Below are positions 33,761-45,726 of a DNA stretch of 64,000 nt, piece by piece. Position numbers and translations under genes: made by a program. The DNA comes from Polyodon spathula (Eukaryota; Chordata; Actinopteri; Acipenseriformes; Polyodontidae). The DNA is taken from positions 45,468,164 to 45,532,163 of the forward strand of contig NC_054535.1 of the NCBI RefSeq assembly GCF_017654505.1. The letters run 5' to 3'. The stretch's first letter is position 1. Each line of letters opens with the position of its first letter. The notes below the pieces were generated by a model, which saw nothing but the letters and a program-made list of their open reading frames with translations, was not told the origin of the DNA and searched no databases.

Positions 33761-35378
33761 CAGTGTGTTTACATGGCCAGTAATATTCCACTAATATTCG
33801 GAATACTGAATATTCCGGCATGTAAACAGCACATTCGGAATATGAAGAGGAATATTCTACCTCTGCATATTCAAATTATTGGAGGTGGCATATTCCACTA
33901 GTATGCGGAATACTTGTGGAATATAAAGCCATGTAAACAGCATATTCGGAATATGAAGCATAACCCACAACATATACATGTAATAACAAGTACTCACAGC
34001 AATAAACATGACGGCACATGCAAGAAAACGCAGCAGCTGTTGGTCTGCTGAGGAAACATCACTTTTATTAAGGATTTTAAAGTCGTAAAACTGATGGCAA
34101 GAAACAGAGATGTGCAGAAGTGTTTAAAAGGAGGCGGAAAAAATCATGAAGGGGATTTGAGAGAACTTTGGATCAAGTTCATCATTGATGTCAAGTTTTA
34201 AAAGCACAGTACTATAAAGCAAAAAGCAAAGCAAAAAAATAAATATACAGAAGTGTAGCAAATCTGTCAATTTTTCCTTACTTCACCCTTATGAATGACA
34301 TGCTGGGTAGTCGTCTTTGTCTTCACCGACCCGGTGTAGCATCCTGTGAGATAGTGCACCCCATCAGCAAAGTAATGTGCCTTTAACATGCGCATGTCAT
34401 ACAATGTAAGGGGAGACGATGGAAAAAACCTTGAGTTTAACATTTTAAAACTAGAAGAAACAAACACATATTGTACATTGTCCTCTGCAAGCTTTTCCCA
34501 CGTCTGTACTTGCTGTAGGTGTGTTTGTTTATTCACACAGCTTTTTACTTGTATTTCAAAATGTATAAGTATAAAAAACTAGATGTTGTATTCAATGTTT
34601 TATTAAGTGTAATGCTGTATATAACTAGTACGTAGCAAAAATTACAAAAGAAAAAGGAAAAATGTATTTATAATGTAAGGGTGCACTATCACACCTGCGT
34701 GGTGTGGATATGGGGTTTGAAGAAGAATGCCACCCTGACCAGCTGACTGACGAGACAGAAGGAGAATAATGTTATCAGTACGTTATCACATTATAATGTA
34801 TTACCCATCACATGCATATTATTTATTTATTTACTTATTTATTTATTTTTCAAAATTTCTAAAGTGCCACTCGTATTGATACAGTATAAAATGCTCTTAC
34901 AATTTGAGTACAAAAGAACATACAGAAAACATATCAGTACAGCATACATTTATTTATTTATATACAATTAGAGCAATTATGCATATACACACACAAGTAC
35001 GCAGTATTTGCTTTATTTATTATGGTTATTATTCTGCTGCACATGTTTACTGTAGGTTCTGTTGACGTTATAAACGTGCATATCTGAGTCAACACATTGC
35101 ACTGAATTAAGACCCAGAAGCATCTACTTTCAAAATATCAGATTCCACAACTGAAAAAACAAAAACAAATGACTCAAATATGCATCAGCACTCTTGGTTT
35201 GCAGTGGGAAGCAAGATTTGCATGCGTTAATGGCATAAAAGGAATATTCTGTTTACCATGTAAACGCTGAATATGAAAGAAATGGGAGAATTCCGCCTGC
35301 ATGTAAACAGCATTTGGAATTTTCTAGTATTCCAAATTCTCTGAATATTCTGAATACTTGTTCCATGTAAACATACTG
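33761..35378. mobile_element. 1.6 kb TIR element with Myb/SANT-like remnant (Harbinger-like, nonautonomous)
   Basis: The ends CAGTGTGTTTACATGG and CCATGTAAACATACTG are inverted, and ATT flanks both sides (33758-33760 and 35379-35381). Subterminal GGAATATTC / CATGTAAACAGCAT words recur at both ends. Near 34020-34080 the + strand reads RKRSSCWSAEETSLLLRILK, like the Myb/SANT accessory protein of PIF/Harbinger elements, which also make 3-bp duplications. Stops follow at once. No DDE transposase is present. Confidence 0.75.
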
Positions 35379-35381
35379 ATT

Positions 35382-37104
35382 GATATTGCATGTCACAGTC
35401 TGGAATACCCAAATGACATACACCTGATACTGTATTGCTTAACGTGATATATTGCTTTGTTTGAAACCCCAGGTGTAGTAACAACATCAACAGTTATTTA
35501 AAGAAAAGTCTCTAGTCTTGGAAGATTAAATAAGTGATATTATTCATTTTATAGTTTTTATTACTGGTAATGTTGTGCATGAAATTACATTATAATTTCC
35601 ATATTTGATGAAATGATGCACCAGTATAATAAACTTTGACCTAGTTAGCAAAGTGCATTGCTGAGGGGTGGGGCTTCAGGGGTTATAGATGTGAATTAAG
35701 CATGATATACTTCACAGGGACTGACCTTCCTTCAGATCTGCACCAGTTTTAAATCAAGATTATCATTTTGCCAAGTTTTTACAAAAACAGTCCCCAGCTC
35801 CAGTCGGAGAGCAATTAGTAATTATCTCTAAAGGCTTTTTCCTAGTCAACTGGAAAATAACAGTGCATTGCTGTTTATTTACATCCATCTAATCAAGCTG
35901 TGAGAGTAGTGCATCCACTCACATTGACTTTCCAGTCTTATACTTTAACTAGTATTCGACTAGCATTCCATAGCAATGTTCAGATGGAGACCTGAATAGA
36001 CATGTGATCTCACTGACCCTCACCACCAGACCACCAGCTGTCTGTATCCAAATTGTCTCAGATTTGCCATCTCTCATTACCTACAAGGTCAATCTCTGAA
36101 CCCCCCAAACTTGCTAGCTCCTTGAATTTCTCTTGATTTATCTGAACAGCTATGAGCCCCTCCTTTAACCAAATTTCATACATTACAGTTCAACTGAAAT
36201 TCTTCCTGACCTGTAATTAAAGGTCTTTTTTTAGCTACTGACCTGACATTGGTCTACCCACTCCTTATGATCTTATCCAGCTTTAAATTTGTCATCTGTT
36301 GCCCTCCTGAAATCTTTTAAAAATGTATTTTTCCTTTAAAATTTTTCAAAATTACATAAATAGTAATTAAGTCCTTTTTAATGGAGGGAAAATCATGGCA
36401 ATCACAGTTTTAAAATCATCAATTAATTTTATCACTAGGGCTGTGTCCGTAGGTTTTTTCACTAGCCAGGGATTCGAAGATTGTTTTAAACCTCCGAATG
36501 AAGGTTCGTCAGACAGGTTCACGCACTGTATTATTATTATTATTATTTTTTCCTGTTAACAGAAACTGTTTGACAATGTGTGAATACTATAAATCACACT
36601 TCAAATGTCACTCACATGCCAAATTTTATCTTTTGATGTGTATAATGCATATTAAGTAAACAAAAGTTGTTTTTAAAATCCGCTACCAAATCGTTGCATA
36701 GCAATTGTACATTTTTCAGTAAGTAGAAATAACCCTTAAGGTTTTTAACTCCATTTCTTACTGTCAGGTAGGATCCTAAAGACTTTTGCGCTGAAGAGGA
36801 TTTATAATGTGTTGGCAGGATACATTTGCCATCAATATTATAAAACAAAGTTGGCCTAGTTTTTTGTTACTTTGATAACATTTAAAAGTTTTCTGTTTAT
36901 AAAATGTTGGGCAACTTGGAATACAGTCCTTGATAGTTTTTAATTCCGTAGTCAGAGCCTTTTTGGCCATGACCTTAGACTAATTACATGTCAGATAGTA
37001 CCATACCAGCTGAACTAATTTTAGGTTACTGTACTTATTTTAAACTTGAGTACAGACTAACTCAGGTCGCATGTCATATTCAGTAATCCAAGGCACTGAA
37101 ACGT
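35382..37104. other. Intronic sequence
   Basis: No exon recognised. There is an (ATT)n run at 36530-36547 and a possible DNA-transposon scrap near 36440-36525 (GGCTGTGTCCG...GGTTCGTCAGACAGG). Confidence 0.3.
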
Positions 37105-37112
37105 CTCACCAT

Positions 37113-37422
37113 CAGAGTTGGAGGTCAGTTCCATTTTTCCAATTCCATTTCCAATGTCAGTTCCATTTTATACAATTCCAATTCCGTTTCCAATCCCAGC
37201 TCCCTTTTATACAATTCCAATTCTTATTCCGTTTTACAGCATAGTCTTTACTGAGGTTTATGCCGTAGGCTTTATCAGGTTACTGGACAAACTAATTAAG
37301 TTGTATACAGTATTTGTTTGCTCAATAATGCCTTTGTTGTAAAGTGATTGGAATAGGAATTGATTAAAAGGGAATTGGGATGAAAATTGGAATTGACAAA
37401 AATTGAATTGACCCCAGCTCTG
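37113..37422. mobile_element. hAT-type MITE (310 bp) with perfect 8-bp duplication
   Basis: The ends CAGAGTTGGAGGTCA and TGACCCCAGCTCTG are inverted. CTCACCAT occurs at 37105-37112 and again at 37423-37430. The inside is filled with CAATTCCATTTCCAAT-like words that base-pair with AATTGGAATTGA-like words near the right end. No coding sequence. Confidence 0.88.
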
Positions 37423-37430
37423 CTCACCAT

Positions 37431-38983
37431 GAATGCAACATTTGATGCATAAGTACTCTGTTCATTTCCAAGATGGTGGGGTCATCAGATAACACTGTGT
37501 TATCAGCCTTTTTCTTTTTAGTAAATATTAATTACAAATTGGACTCATGCATAGTAGTATTTTTTTTTTCAATTCTCTAGCCACCGCTAATCCAGTTAAT
37601 GAAAGTTAAATAGGGTTCCATCTGTTTGTTCAATGACACATTTACATTTAGGAATGAGAACCTTTTGAAAAGCATTGTTAAAATTTTCGTCGCTAAGCAG
37701 CTCAATTGTTTGTTGTGTCCATTGAAATTGTGGCAATTTAAAAGAGGCTGTATCGTTTACTCTGTCTCATTTTGACATCCATTCCACTAAAATATATTTC
37801 CATAAAGGTTTACTCATATACCACATATTTGGTGAGCTGAATATTTGGTAAGTTTTAGAACAAAGGCAAAGACAAACATAACATTTTAAACATAAACATA
37901 AAATGACTGAGCGACTATATTTCTAAGATTGTAGAATGTAGACATCTTTTTTGAACTAGCAATTCTTTAAGACAGTAATTCCCAAAGCGGTCACAGGCAA
38001 TGGATTGATGAGCTACGTGGTTAACCTGGAATAGCACTCCAAACCGTTTGTACACTGTTCCTCCTGTATTCCATGTCAGAAAAGAGAATTCTGGGTTTTC
38101 CATTAGGAGAGCTGCAAGCTGTCTTCAGCAGATTTCAGCAACCAGTTACTTTTATTACAAAACAAATAGGCAACAGTTGCTGGCAACGATTGTTCATCAT
38201 GATTCCCTTAAAGGTTACCAGCATATGGCTTTTGCCTTTTCATGGATTTTCTTTGCATGGATTTATTTAGGTTTGTGTGTTGTGTGCATGCATTCCAGCG
38301 ACGTATATGTGCAGATGCTCATGTCGCTCTTCTACGCAAATGCATTCATTGGCATCCAGTACAAACATGTCTGTAAATAACTTATACATACACCCAAGGC
38401 CATGAATAATAGTCAAAACATTATGTTTTTGCCATCTCTTGCCCTGAAGTTACTATAAATAGTAAGCGTGGTTACTCTTTATGCCCCTAAATGTATTTAT
38501 CAACAGCTATTGTATCAAAAGTATAAATCGAGAATGTTACTTTCCTGCATCTTCTTTGTACACTTTTACCCTGCTTGAGACAAAATGTATAATGGCCGAC
38601 GAAATAACACACAGCCATGCCTGTGTGGAGGTTTCACTTCCGCAGAATGTTTTTGTTTATTCTGTTTAGCCATATTTTTGTTGCTTGAGACACAATGAGT
38701 CAGATTGCAGCAGGGCTGAAGAAACATTTAATCTAATCAACATTTGGGCCGACGGTTCAATCCAGAAAAACTTGGATGAAAGTGTCTGTAACAACCTGCT
38801 TCCAAGGCATTCATATGCATATTGTTTACCTTCTGTCACCCAGGTCAGCCCATGCTTTATTATTTACCGCTATGAGCGTTTTTTAAAATATGTTTATTGA
38901 ATGATGTCTAAAAAAAGAAAGTGTCAGACATGCATATTGAGGATTTCAAAATGTCCTGTATTGTTGATAACATCTTTTGTTAG
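37431..38983. other. Intronic sequence
   Basis: Nothing recognised. A few 60-110 codon open frames here have no family match. Confidence 0.3.
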
Positions 38984-39009
38984 CCCCCCCCCCCCCCCCC
39001 CCCCCCCCC
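38984..39009. repeat. 26-base poly-C run
   Basis: An uninterrupted C26 followed by GGC. Its length is likely to be unreliable in any assembly. Confidence 0.95.
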
Positions 39010-39840
39010 GGCTGCATAATACCACAGATAGCCAAACAGAATGAAAAGGACATGCTTGTTGAGGTTATTTCCTGCTGAAATAGAGCAGTGCTGAAATTAA
39101 GCAAAACATTCAACAGCTCTTAGCTTTGGGAAGCTCAAGGCATGTGCAGCCCATCCCTCTGCATTATGTGTTTGTGCAGGAGATTTACAGTAAATACATA
39201 TGCTTTACAGAGGAATCAGTCATGCTGCTAATCAAGAGTCCAGGATTGGTCAAGGTAAGTTATGAGGGATATGTAAAATATAGTATATTTTAGCAGTGTA
39301 ATATCTGTGTGTTTTCCTTTTTAAATGCAAAGCATCACTTAAAATTCAGCAGAGTTATAATTTAAGACTGAACCCTTTTAATCAGACCTGAAGAATGACC
39401 AGTGTGGATGTTTCACATCACTGACTGTCGGAAAATATGTAGACAACACGAAGCAGAGACATATGTTGTTTAGGTTGCAGCCTCATGGGCTTAATAGTAA
39501 TTTGATTAGCTTTGAAAACAAGTAAACTAATGTTGGGCAGTAATTACCAAAAACTGGTATGTAGTTTGCTTCTTATATAAAAAGAATAGGACAGGCTCAA
39601 CTTCCGTTAGTAAGTAAAGGTTTGGCCAACAGTGGAGCACAGAATGCTAAAATGATGCTTTCTGTCCATCTGTCTGTCCTTCACACTCCTTTATACAAGG
39701 AGTATGGAAAACATTTAACTTTTGACCTCCAGAATACCAAGCCAATTCTCTGATTTTCAACATTATCATAATAGGAGTAGAACATTTTGTAGAATTAAAC
39801 AGTCAGGTACGAACTGGGTTGCTATTGTATTTGAAGTAAA

Positions 39841-40525
39841 TGTGTGAATCGCAAGTAGGTAAGAATTGCCTCAGTTTTTGCCTTTTTCAAAGGACCATTG
39901 ACAAAGATTGAATAATGACCTGCTAAGGATTCACATATATTTAACAGGTTTTTATTGTAAAAACATTTGCGCAGTGCGCACAGCAATGTATTGCAAAGTT
40001 TAAACCACAGGGTACAGTCCCGAAATAATAAACACGGTATAAACACACACACAGAACACACACGATCACAAGTCCAGAGTGAGTGCTAACGTGTAAGTGG
40101 TGAAATACAATTTATTAGAGAACAGTAGTGCAGTGCTGTCCGGGTTGGTGCTGGCCTTTAGCGACAGCTCACAGAACATGTTAGCCGTCTAATAATGACA
40201 AAATTGTACAATGAGAAGAGCAAACAAACACAAAACACTCACGGTTACTCTATGGTCCTCCAGTAGTTCTCTCGCAACCGTAACAAAGGAACAATTCGCT
40301 TTGCCACATCCCCTTTTTGTACCTTCAGCCATGCCCACTTGGTTAACGAGTACAATCGATTTTCCTCCAATCCACGATTGCCACATGCCCTCCAGTCTGG
40401 GGTGATGACTTGGTATACTGTGGCTCTGCCCCCTTTCTAGATGGCCAACTTCCACCTTTCCCTGGAATGAATTGCCAAACCATCCAGTCCAGGGCACACT
40501 GTTCCCTTTACATGGCACCCTCACA
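39841..40525 (-). mobile_element. Probable solo LTR (minus orientation)
   Basis: On the minus strand it starts TGTGAGGGTGCCATGTAAAG and would end GATTCACACA (TG...CA). It has AATAAA signals near its 3' part and a general layout like the other LTRs here. The flanking 5-mers (GTAAA, GGTCG) do not match, so the left end is uncertain. Confidence 0.45.
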
Positions 40526-40875
40526 GGTCGGGAGGGAGACTAATAGCCAAGATTCATTCTTTCTCTGTCTCAAAGATATATAACAACATTCAATTGAATC
40601 ATATAATACAATAGCCTACTTTACGAAAATTAACTGACTAGTTAACCAGACGAACTCATTAAAGCAAAATGTGTATCCATCAGTTTAATTATGTAATGCA
40701 GTTTCATTACATAAGCTGTTTCATCACCATTATATTTACAAAAAAATCTGGGTAATATTTGATTTGGTAATATAGGCCCCTATGTCTGCATAATCTCTTG
40801 GATACAAAGAAAGATTGCAAAAGCAAACTGAAAGTCATGGTATCAGGTAATTCCAAAATGTTTTTTCTATTGCAG

Positions 40876-41023
40876 CGTCGTTTCTGGGTTCGAAGGTATG
40901 AAGGAGCAGGACATTTGCAATAAAATCATGGCCAAACTGATAGAGAACTACAGAACAACTTTTGAGTCTGGGGAAGACAACGAACAACCAACAGAAGAGA
41001 TTTCTAAAATCTTTACAGTAAAA
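40876..41023 (+). CDS. FAM13A: FAM13A exon closing the RhoGAP domain
   Basis: After TTTCTATTGCAG the frame reads VVSGFEGMKEQDICNKIMAK, then LIENYRTTFES and EEISKIFTVK. It ends at a GTAAGT donor in phase 0. Human FAM13A has EGMKEQDLCNKIMAKILENY at the end of the RhoGAP domain, so identity is very high. The first C would complete a CAC codon if the previous exon ends in CA, giving the FHV... sequence expected. No stop or frameshift is seen, which argues for recent or ongoing selection. The upstream exon that should join in phase 2 was not found. Confidence 0.9.
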
Positions 41024-42222
41024 GTAAGTATGTTGTTTAATGTACCATTTATCTGACTGCAAAGTAAGTATGAAAGGAAGGGGAAGCAGCTGTGATTCTA
41101 GGTCAGCGTTCAAACCCTTTATGTGAAACTGGCAAAGCTATCAGCTACAGTGACCTCCCCTAAACAAACTTCTTAAGCACTGTACACAAGGTTAGGTCAG
41201 AGCGTTTGTATCCTACTACTGTACCTTGTCTCAGCTGCCCGGTTCAGTAATGAATGCAAGAGAAGGACTTGAACCACATTTCTGAGCCCACTTAGCATTT
41301 CCAGGTATTTTGGTGTAAAATAAACAAGGGTAGCGTTAGCTGGAATCACACAGGGTCATGCAGTTTTGTTTATGTTAAAAAGAAGCCAATGACATTAAAC
41401 AACTGCCAAGAAAGGGGCTCAAACAATAGCCAAAGGTCAGTTAGCTTTCAAAGTGAATTTCCTACATACATTTTTTTTCAAATCACTTATGGCAATTGTA
41501 AAGCAAGATTTCATTGTATTGGCATTTTAAAGTCTCAAGGGTAGTGCAATGCTATTGTGCAATATAAGGTGTTTTTTTTTTAATATTGAATATTCACACA
41601 ATTAACAAAAAGTAGGTAAGTTTAATAAGGTGTATGCTCAAAGTCCACTAAAACTTTTTACATACAAGACCAGAAGACCAGATCAGATTTGTTAAAGAAC
41701 ATTTTTTTGGGACAAAACAATTGATGCCCTTTAGTTCAATGTGGCAGTCCAGTAAAAAAAATAAATAAATAAATAAAAACCCAGATAACTGAAACATACT
41801 TCATTACATTTTTATTGTTTTCAATCTAGTGTGTTTTTATTTGTTTTTAACATAAATAAAATAAAAAAACACCTATATTTTGCTAGCATTTTAAGGGATA
41901 AGATGTGTTCTGACTAGTTAGTAGTTAATACTGAGAACTCTACTACCGGTATAGACATGGGCAGTTAGTGTGTCCTCTGGGCATCCAGCCTAGCTAGAGG
42001 CTCTGGCATTTATTTTGTTTATTTGGACTTGCTCCTGTACAGCTTGTATATGATCATTTTTTCTTTATGGAGATTTATGGCACAATTAACTAATTTATTG
42101 CAAGTTGGCAAACCGTTGCAGTGTTCGATAGCACAGTTTGAGCAGGCTGTTTGTATTGCAATACAGTTGATCAAATGCTATTTCAACACAGCATTTACAG
42201 GAAAGGTTAATCTTAATCTAAG
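41024..42222 (+). other. FAM13A: FAM13A intron
   Basis: AT-rich, with an (AAAT)n tract at about 41760-41776. No exon or transposon recognised. Confidence 0.45.
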
Positions 42223-42440
42223 GCTCTGTGGTCCAGTGGTTAAAGAAAGGGCTTGTAACTAGGAGGTCCCCGGTTTATATCCCAGCTCAGTCATTGTGTG
42301 ACTTTGTGCAAATCACTTGTGCTCCTTCTTTTGGGGGAGATATTGTCGTAATTGATTCTGCAGCTGATACATAGTTCATACACCCTACTGTCTGTAAGTC
42401 GCTTTGGATAAAGGCGTCTGCTAAATAAACAAATAATATT
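42223..42440 (+). mobile_element. tRNA-derived SINE
   Basis: The head TGTGGTCCAGTGGTTAAAGA resembles an A box, and GGTCCCCGGTTTATATCCC is a B-box-like segment. The tail GTAAGTCGCTTTGGATAAAG plus GCGTCTGCTAAATAAA is the conserved 3' region shared by many fish SINEs and L2-type LINEs. An AAATAA-rich end follows. The body is about 200 bp. Confidence 0.82.
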
Positions 42441-43026
42441 AAAAAATAATATATTAAACCATTGCTTTGTTTGTTTAGAATATTTTACTAGGAGACCCTC
42501 TTGAGAAGGAAACTTTTTTTTGTTTTGTCTACACAGCATCCGAGGCAGGAAACATCAGAACATGCTATAGCAAAATCTGAGACCAAGTCAAATAGTTATA
42601 ACAGAGCAACAAGTTCATTGTCCAGTTATTCATTTCAAAGAAAACAGTCCATGTTCCAAGTTGGATTTCTATGAATGACCAGAAAAGATGATGACCTGAG
42701 ACCAGGTCTATTTAGTAGATGATGAATGAGAAGAAACTTTAACATGATGACAGTTAGGCTATTTAGAAATTAATTGTGCAATGGTTCATTCAGTCTCATA
42801 GTCACATCCAGTCCTAGGTGCAGGAATTGCTACAGAGGTGCTAACTCCAACTCCAAGAAAGAAGAGGGTAGGTATCAGGAGTCAATGTTTCTGACAACAT
42901 TTGTGTGGATATTCTACAGATTATACCATTGAACATTTAAAAGGAACTGTAAAAATTGACCGTTTTTCCTTTTCCAAAAATTAATGAATGACACAGATGC
43001 ACATTTCAATACAGAATTCAAGTTTC

Positions 43027-43114
43027 TGTCTGTCTATCTATCGCTATCTATCTGTCTATCTGACTCTATCACTATCTATCTATCTATCTATCTATCTATT
43101 TATCTGTCTATCTA
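43027..43114. repeat. (TCTA)n/(TCTG)n microsatellite
   Basis: Interrupted tetranucleotide repeat of about 22 units. Confidence 0.92.
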
Positions 43115-43239
43115 ACATGGATGAAGGCTATATTTGCATCTTTAGCCATTTGGGGAAAAAAAGGCATAACGCAGTAGTGACAGCAAAATGGCATATTCCT
43201 GTACAAGATTATACTTGACCTGAGACCACTTTACTAGAG

Positions 43240-43510
43240 AAATGTTCATTTATGAAAAACAAAATGAGAATACCAGGAAAAAAAAACAAAAAAAAACGAA
43301 ATTTGATGTAGTGCTGGTACATTCGTGTCTCAAAGAAACTGGAGAGGAACGAGAAATGAAAGACATTCCTGTCAATGACTTGGACCGACACCTGGCAAAC
43401 TTCATCTTCTGTGTAAAAAAACCAGAGTGGCGGTGAGTATGAACCTGGAACAATTTGTAGTTTTTTTAGGCAGTGTAGACAGATACCTGAGGCAAAATGA
43501 GGTTTTTTTT
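43240..43510 (+). mobile_element. Crypton/DUF3504-like fragment, frameshifted
   Basis: The frame reads CLKETGEEREMKDIPVNDLD and RHLANFIFCVKK. After a shift it reads GGEYEPGTI, and after another SVDRYLRQNE. This matches the N-terminal region of DUF3504 proteins (IP...LD..L..F...V.K.DG.EYEP.T...F.rs.dRyL), the domain that vertebrate genes such as ZMYM2/3/4 and QRICH1 took from Crypton tyrosine-recombinase elements. Only about 80 residues survive, with two frameshifts and no recombinase active site. Confidence 0.6.
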
Positions 43511-43644
43511 TTTTTTTTTTTTAAACATTTATCAGCATACTAAGGTGTTTAAGATTTTTATATTTTTACGTTTAAAACTTGAAAGCCTTAATTCTAAATG
43601 TGTCTTAATTGAAATGAAATATTAGATCTTCAAAATAGCTAATC

Positions 43645-43860
43645 CCTGGGGTCTCTGAGTGGCTTTCCTGGTAAAAGCACGCCTGCGTGGTGTGCAGGGT
43701 GATCTGTGCCAAGTCGTTGGTCTTCGCCCAAGGGAGCATCATGTTGGCTCTAGTGCTTCCTCAGGTAAGGGAGGCAAAATCAGAAGAGACTGTTTCTCCT
43801 CATCATGCTACAGCAGACTCTACTGGCCAGGCACTTATCCCTGTGGACAATTGCAGCTGT
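43645..43860 (+). mobile_element. Possible degraded tRNA-SINE
   Basis: GTCTCTGAGTGGCTTTCCTG then GTAAAAGCACGCCTGCGTGG and TGTGCAGGG resemble an A-box-bearing SINE head of the type 'GAGTGGCGCA...GTAAAGGCGCT'. The B box is not clear. Confidence 0.35.
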
Positions 43861-45320
43861 GTGTGTGTGTAGTGCAATAACAAGATGTTTTCATGTTTTT
43901 GTTGCATTGAACATACCATTTCTCTTGAAATATACAGTACCTATTAGTAGCCAGTTCTTTCAGAGCCTTAAATGTACCACATCAGTTCCTTAAAGAGCAA
44001 CCTTATTTTGGGTCTTAAATTTCACAGGTATCTTAAACTTATCTTAACAAAGGGTTTAATAATATTGATGCTACAAACATAACATGAGAACAAGGCAAAA
44101 CAAGTAGGCCTAATATTCTCTGTTGTTCATAAACATTTCCATAAGTGCCTCTGTTGTTCATAAACATTTCCAGAAGTGCAGAAGGATGTCATTGTTGTAA
44201 GATCTCTTATCGGTGTAATGCGGATTTAAAAACAAAGTCAGTCAAAGTGATTTTAGTAGCCATATAATCTATTTAATGTTACTGTGTTGCTATTAATGTT
44301 AAAAAATGGAAGAACAAAAAATTTAATTGTTTTGACTAATTTAGCCACCTCTTGTGTAGCTTTAGTACTGTGACATCATCTCTCATTGATTTTACTCATT
44401 AGATACAATTAGAAAATGCTAAGTAGGAGCCACATCGCCTTTTGAATCCAATGAAATGGACAATACATGCCTCGGGTCGTAGAGCTTCTTAATGCAGAGC
44501 GGAGGGCACTTGACAAACTGCTGCAGGAAGGTCATTAACAGAGCCTTTTTTTTGCCATTATTTTATGAAATGAACCCTTTGATCTGTCATGTCAATGGCC
44601 TGGGAGAGCAGAAGCAATCAGAACAACCACCATTCGTAACCTTTATTTTTTTTCTCCCTGTGATCGATAAAAAAAATAAAATAAAAAAAAAATAAAAAAA
44701 ATGTTATATATGATCCTACTGAGCTCTATGGCTTGGCATGCAAGGATTCTACAAGTGTTTGCTTCTGGTGGTGTCTGGTCACAATAACTATATATCTTTG
44801 GAAACTCTGGTGAGTGATATTTTACAGTATGCCTAATTTCTTCTGTACACAAAACCTACTGGAAAATATTCTCAAACAAATCTAATGACAGCAAAAATAT
44901 ATGCAGGGTTTAAAAGAGGAAATACTTAATTGTGGTTTGGTTTTCGTGCTGTCTTTCTTTATCAAGTGTCAAGATATTGAGGTCACGTCCTTTTCTTTTT
45001 CCTATCTGCAACAATTTTTTTTTTTTTTTTTTTGTTGTGTGATGCATTTACCACACCAATGAGACTGCAGGAAATCTTTATAGTATAGTGGTATACAGAG
45101 TTTTTCATTAGAGATGAAACAGTTTGTTTAAATTGTGGTCGCAACAAGAACTGTGATTAAAAAAAAAATAATAAAAAAAATAAAATAAAAGAGGCCTTAG
45201 CACCCACCTTTGCATGGTACCATTGGGCACTTAGGTAATTATCAAGTGCTTGGTTTTGTTTCTATCTATAATTGAGTCTGTATTTATACTGTGATGTATT
45301 ATGATCTTTTTTTCCCTTAG
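43861..45320 (+). other. FAM13A: FAM13A intron
   Basis: T-runs and A-runs (44670-44700, 45015, 45160-45190). A 20-bp direct repeat, GTTGTTCATAAACATTTCCA, occurs at about 44122 and 44153. No exon recognised. Confidence 0.4.
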
Positions 45321-45493
45321 ATTACAAAATCAAAGAGTGAAGGAGCACTCAAGTCTGCACCCCAGCCTGGGCAATCAGCAGGGATCCCACAGTTCAGGCT
45401 GAGAATATCAGAAACACCCCGCAGTCTGGAAGAGATGGAACGGGCTGATGGGATGTCTGAAAATATTGTTAAGAGGACAGAGTCTGTGACCAG
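45321..45493 (+). CDS. FAM13A: FAM13A exon downstream of the RhoGAP domain
   Basis: Between TTTCCCTTAG and GTGAGT the frame reads ITKSKSEGALKSAPQ, SAGIPQFRLRIS, LEEMERADGMSENIVKR and TESVT. It is 173 nt, in phase 0 and out phase 2 (ends ACC AG). Human FAM13A has a matching segment (KIPKSRSEGS....GIPQLSLRLS....LEDMNSAEG). The region is Ser-rich and probably disordered. Its entry phase agrees with the exon at 40876-41023. One or more human exons between them (residues around LTRGLERDMPKPPPK) were not recognised and may be skipped, diverged or lost. It is open with good splice sites. Confidence 0.88.
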
Positions 45494-45670
45494 GTGAGTG
45501 CTCAAGGTTTGTACTCCAATATGTTTTCTGTCTTTTGTTTAGCATTACATAGAGGATTCTGAAGCAGTTTAAGATTATGAAATTTACAAGCAGTACTTAA
45601 CTTGTGTTTTGTGATTTATTATTTGTATTCTTCTTGTATAAATGCTATGATAAAGCTGAAATTATAGGTA

Positions 45671-45671
45671 C

Positions 45672-45726
<55 letters not shown>
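45671..45726. repeat. (AAT)n microsatellite
   Basis: About 18 uninterrupted units. Confidence 0.95.

Larger units (their letters stand above)
31114..40875 (+). other. FAM13A: FAM13A intron(s); central RhoGAP exons not recognised here
   Basis: Occupied by a TA/CA microsatellite, an RLE-type LINE fragment, a 1.6 kb TIR element, a hAT MITE, a 26-base C-run and an LTR. Exons for the Arg finger and the middle of the RhoGAP domain should lie here. By eye I could not identify them in either frame or strand. Confidence 0.5.

Noticed and set aside
37915..38380. Overlapping open frames on both strands
   Set aside because: No family match, no splice context and ordinary composition.
38680..38841. Open frame ending LPRHSYAYCLPSVTQ before a GT, faintly like the RhoGAP LPDTHYCLLKYL segment
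   Set aside because: Only a few scattered residues agree and the phase cannot be tested. Chance is more likely.
39175..39260. Possible FAM13A exon ending at GGTCAAG|GTAAGT
   Set aside because: The donor is good, but the translated residues do not match the RhoGAP domain and no convincing acceptor precedes them.
42540..42675. Open frame after a CACAG acceptor, possibly a FAM13A exon between 41.0 and 45.3 kb
   Set aside because: No residue match to the missing FAM13A segment, and the frame ends in a stop with no donor.
45317..45505. 62-codon minus-strand frame
   Set aside because: Shadow of the FAM13A exon at 45321-45493, which has splice sites and homology on the plus strand.
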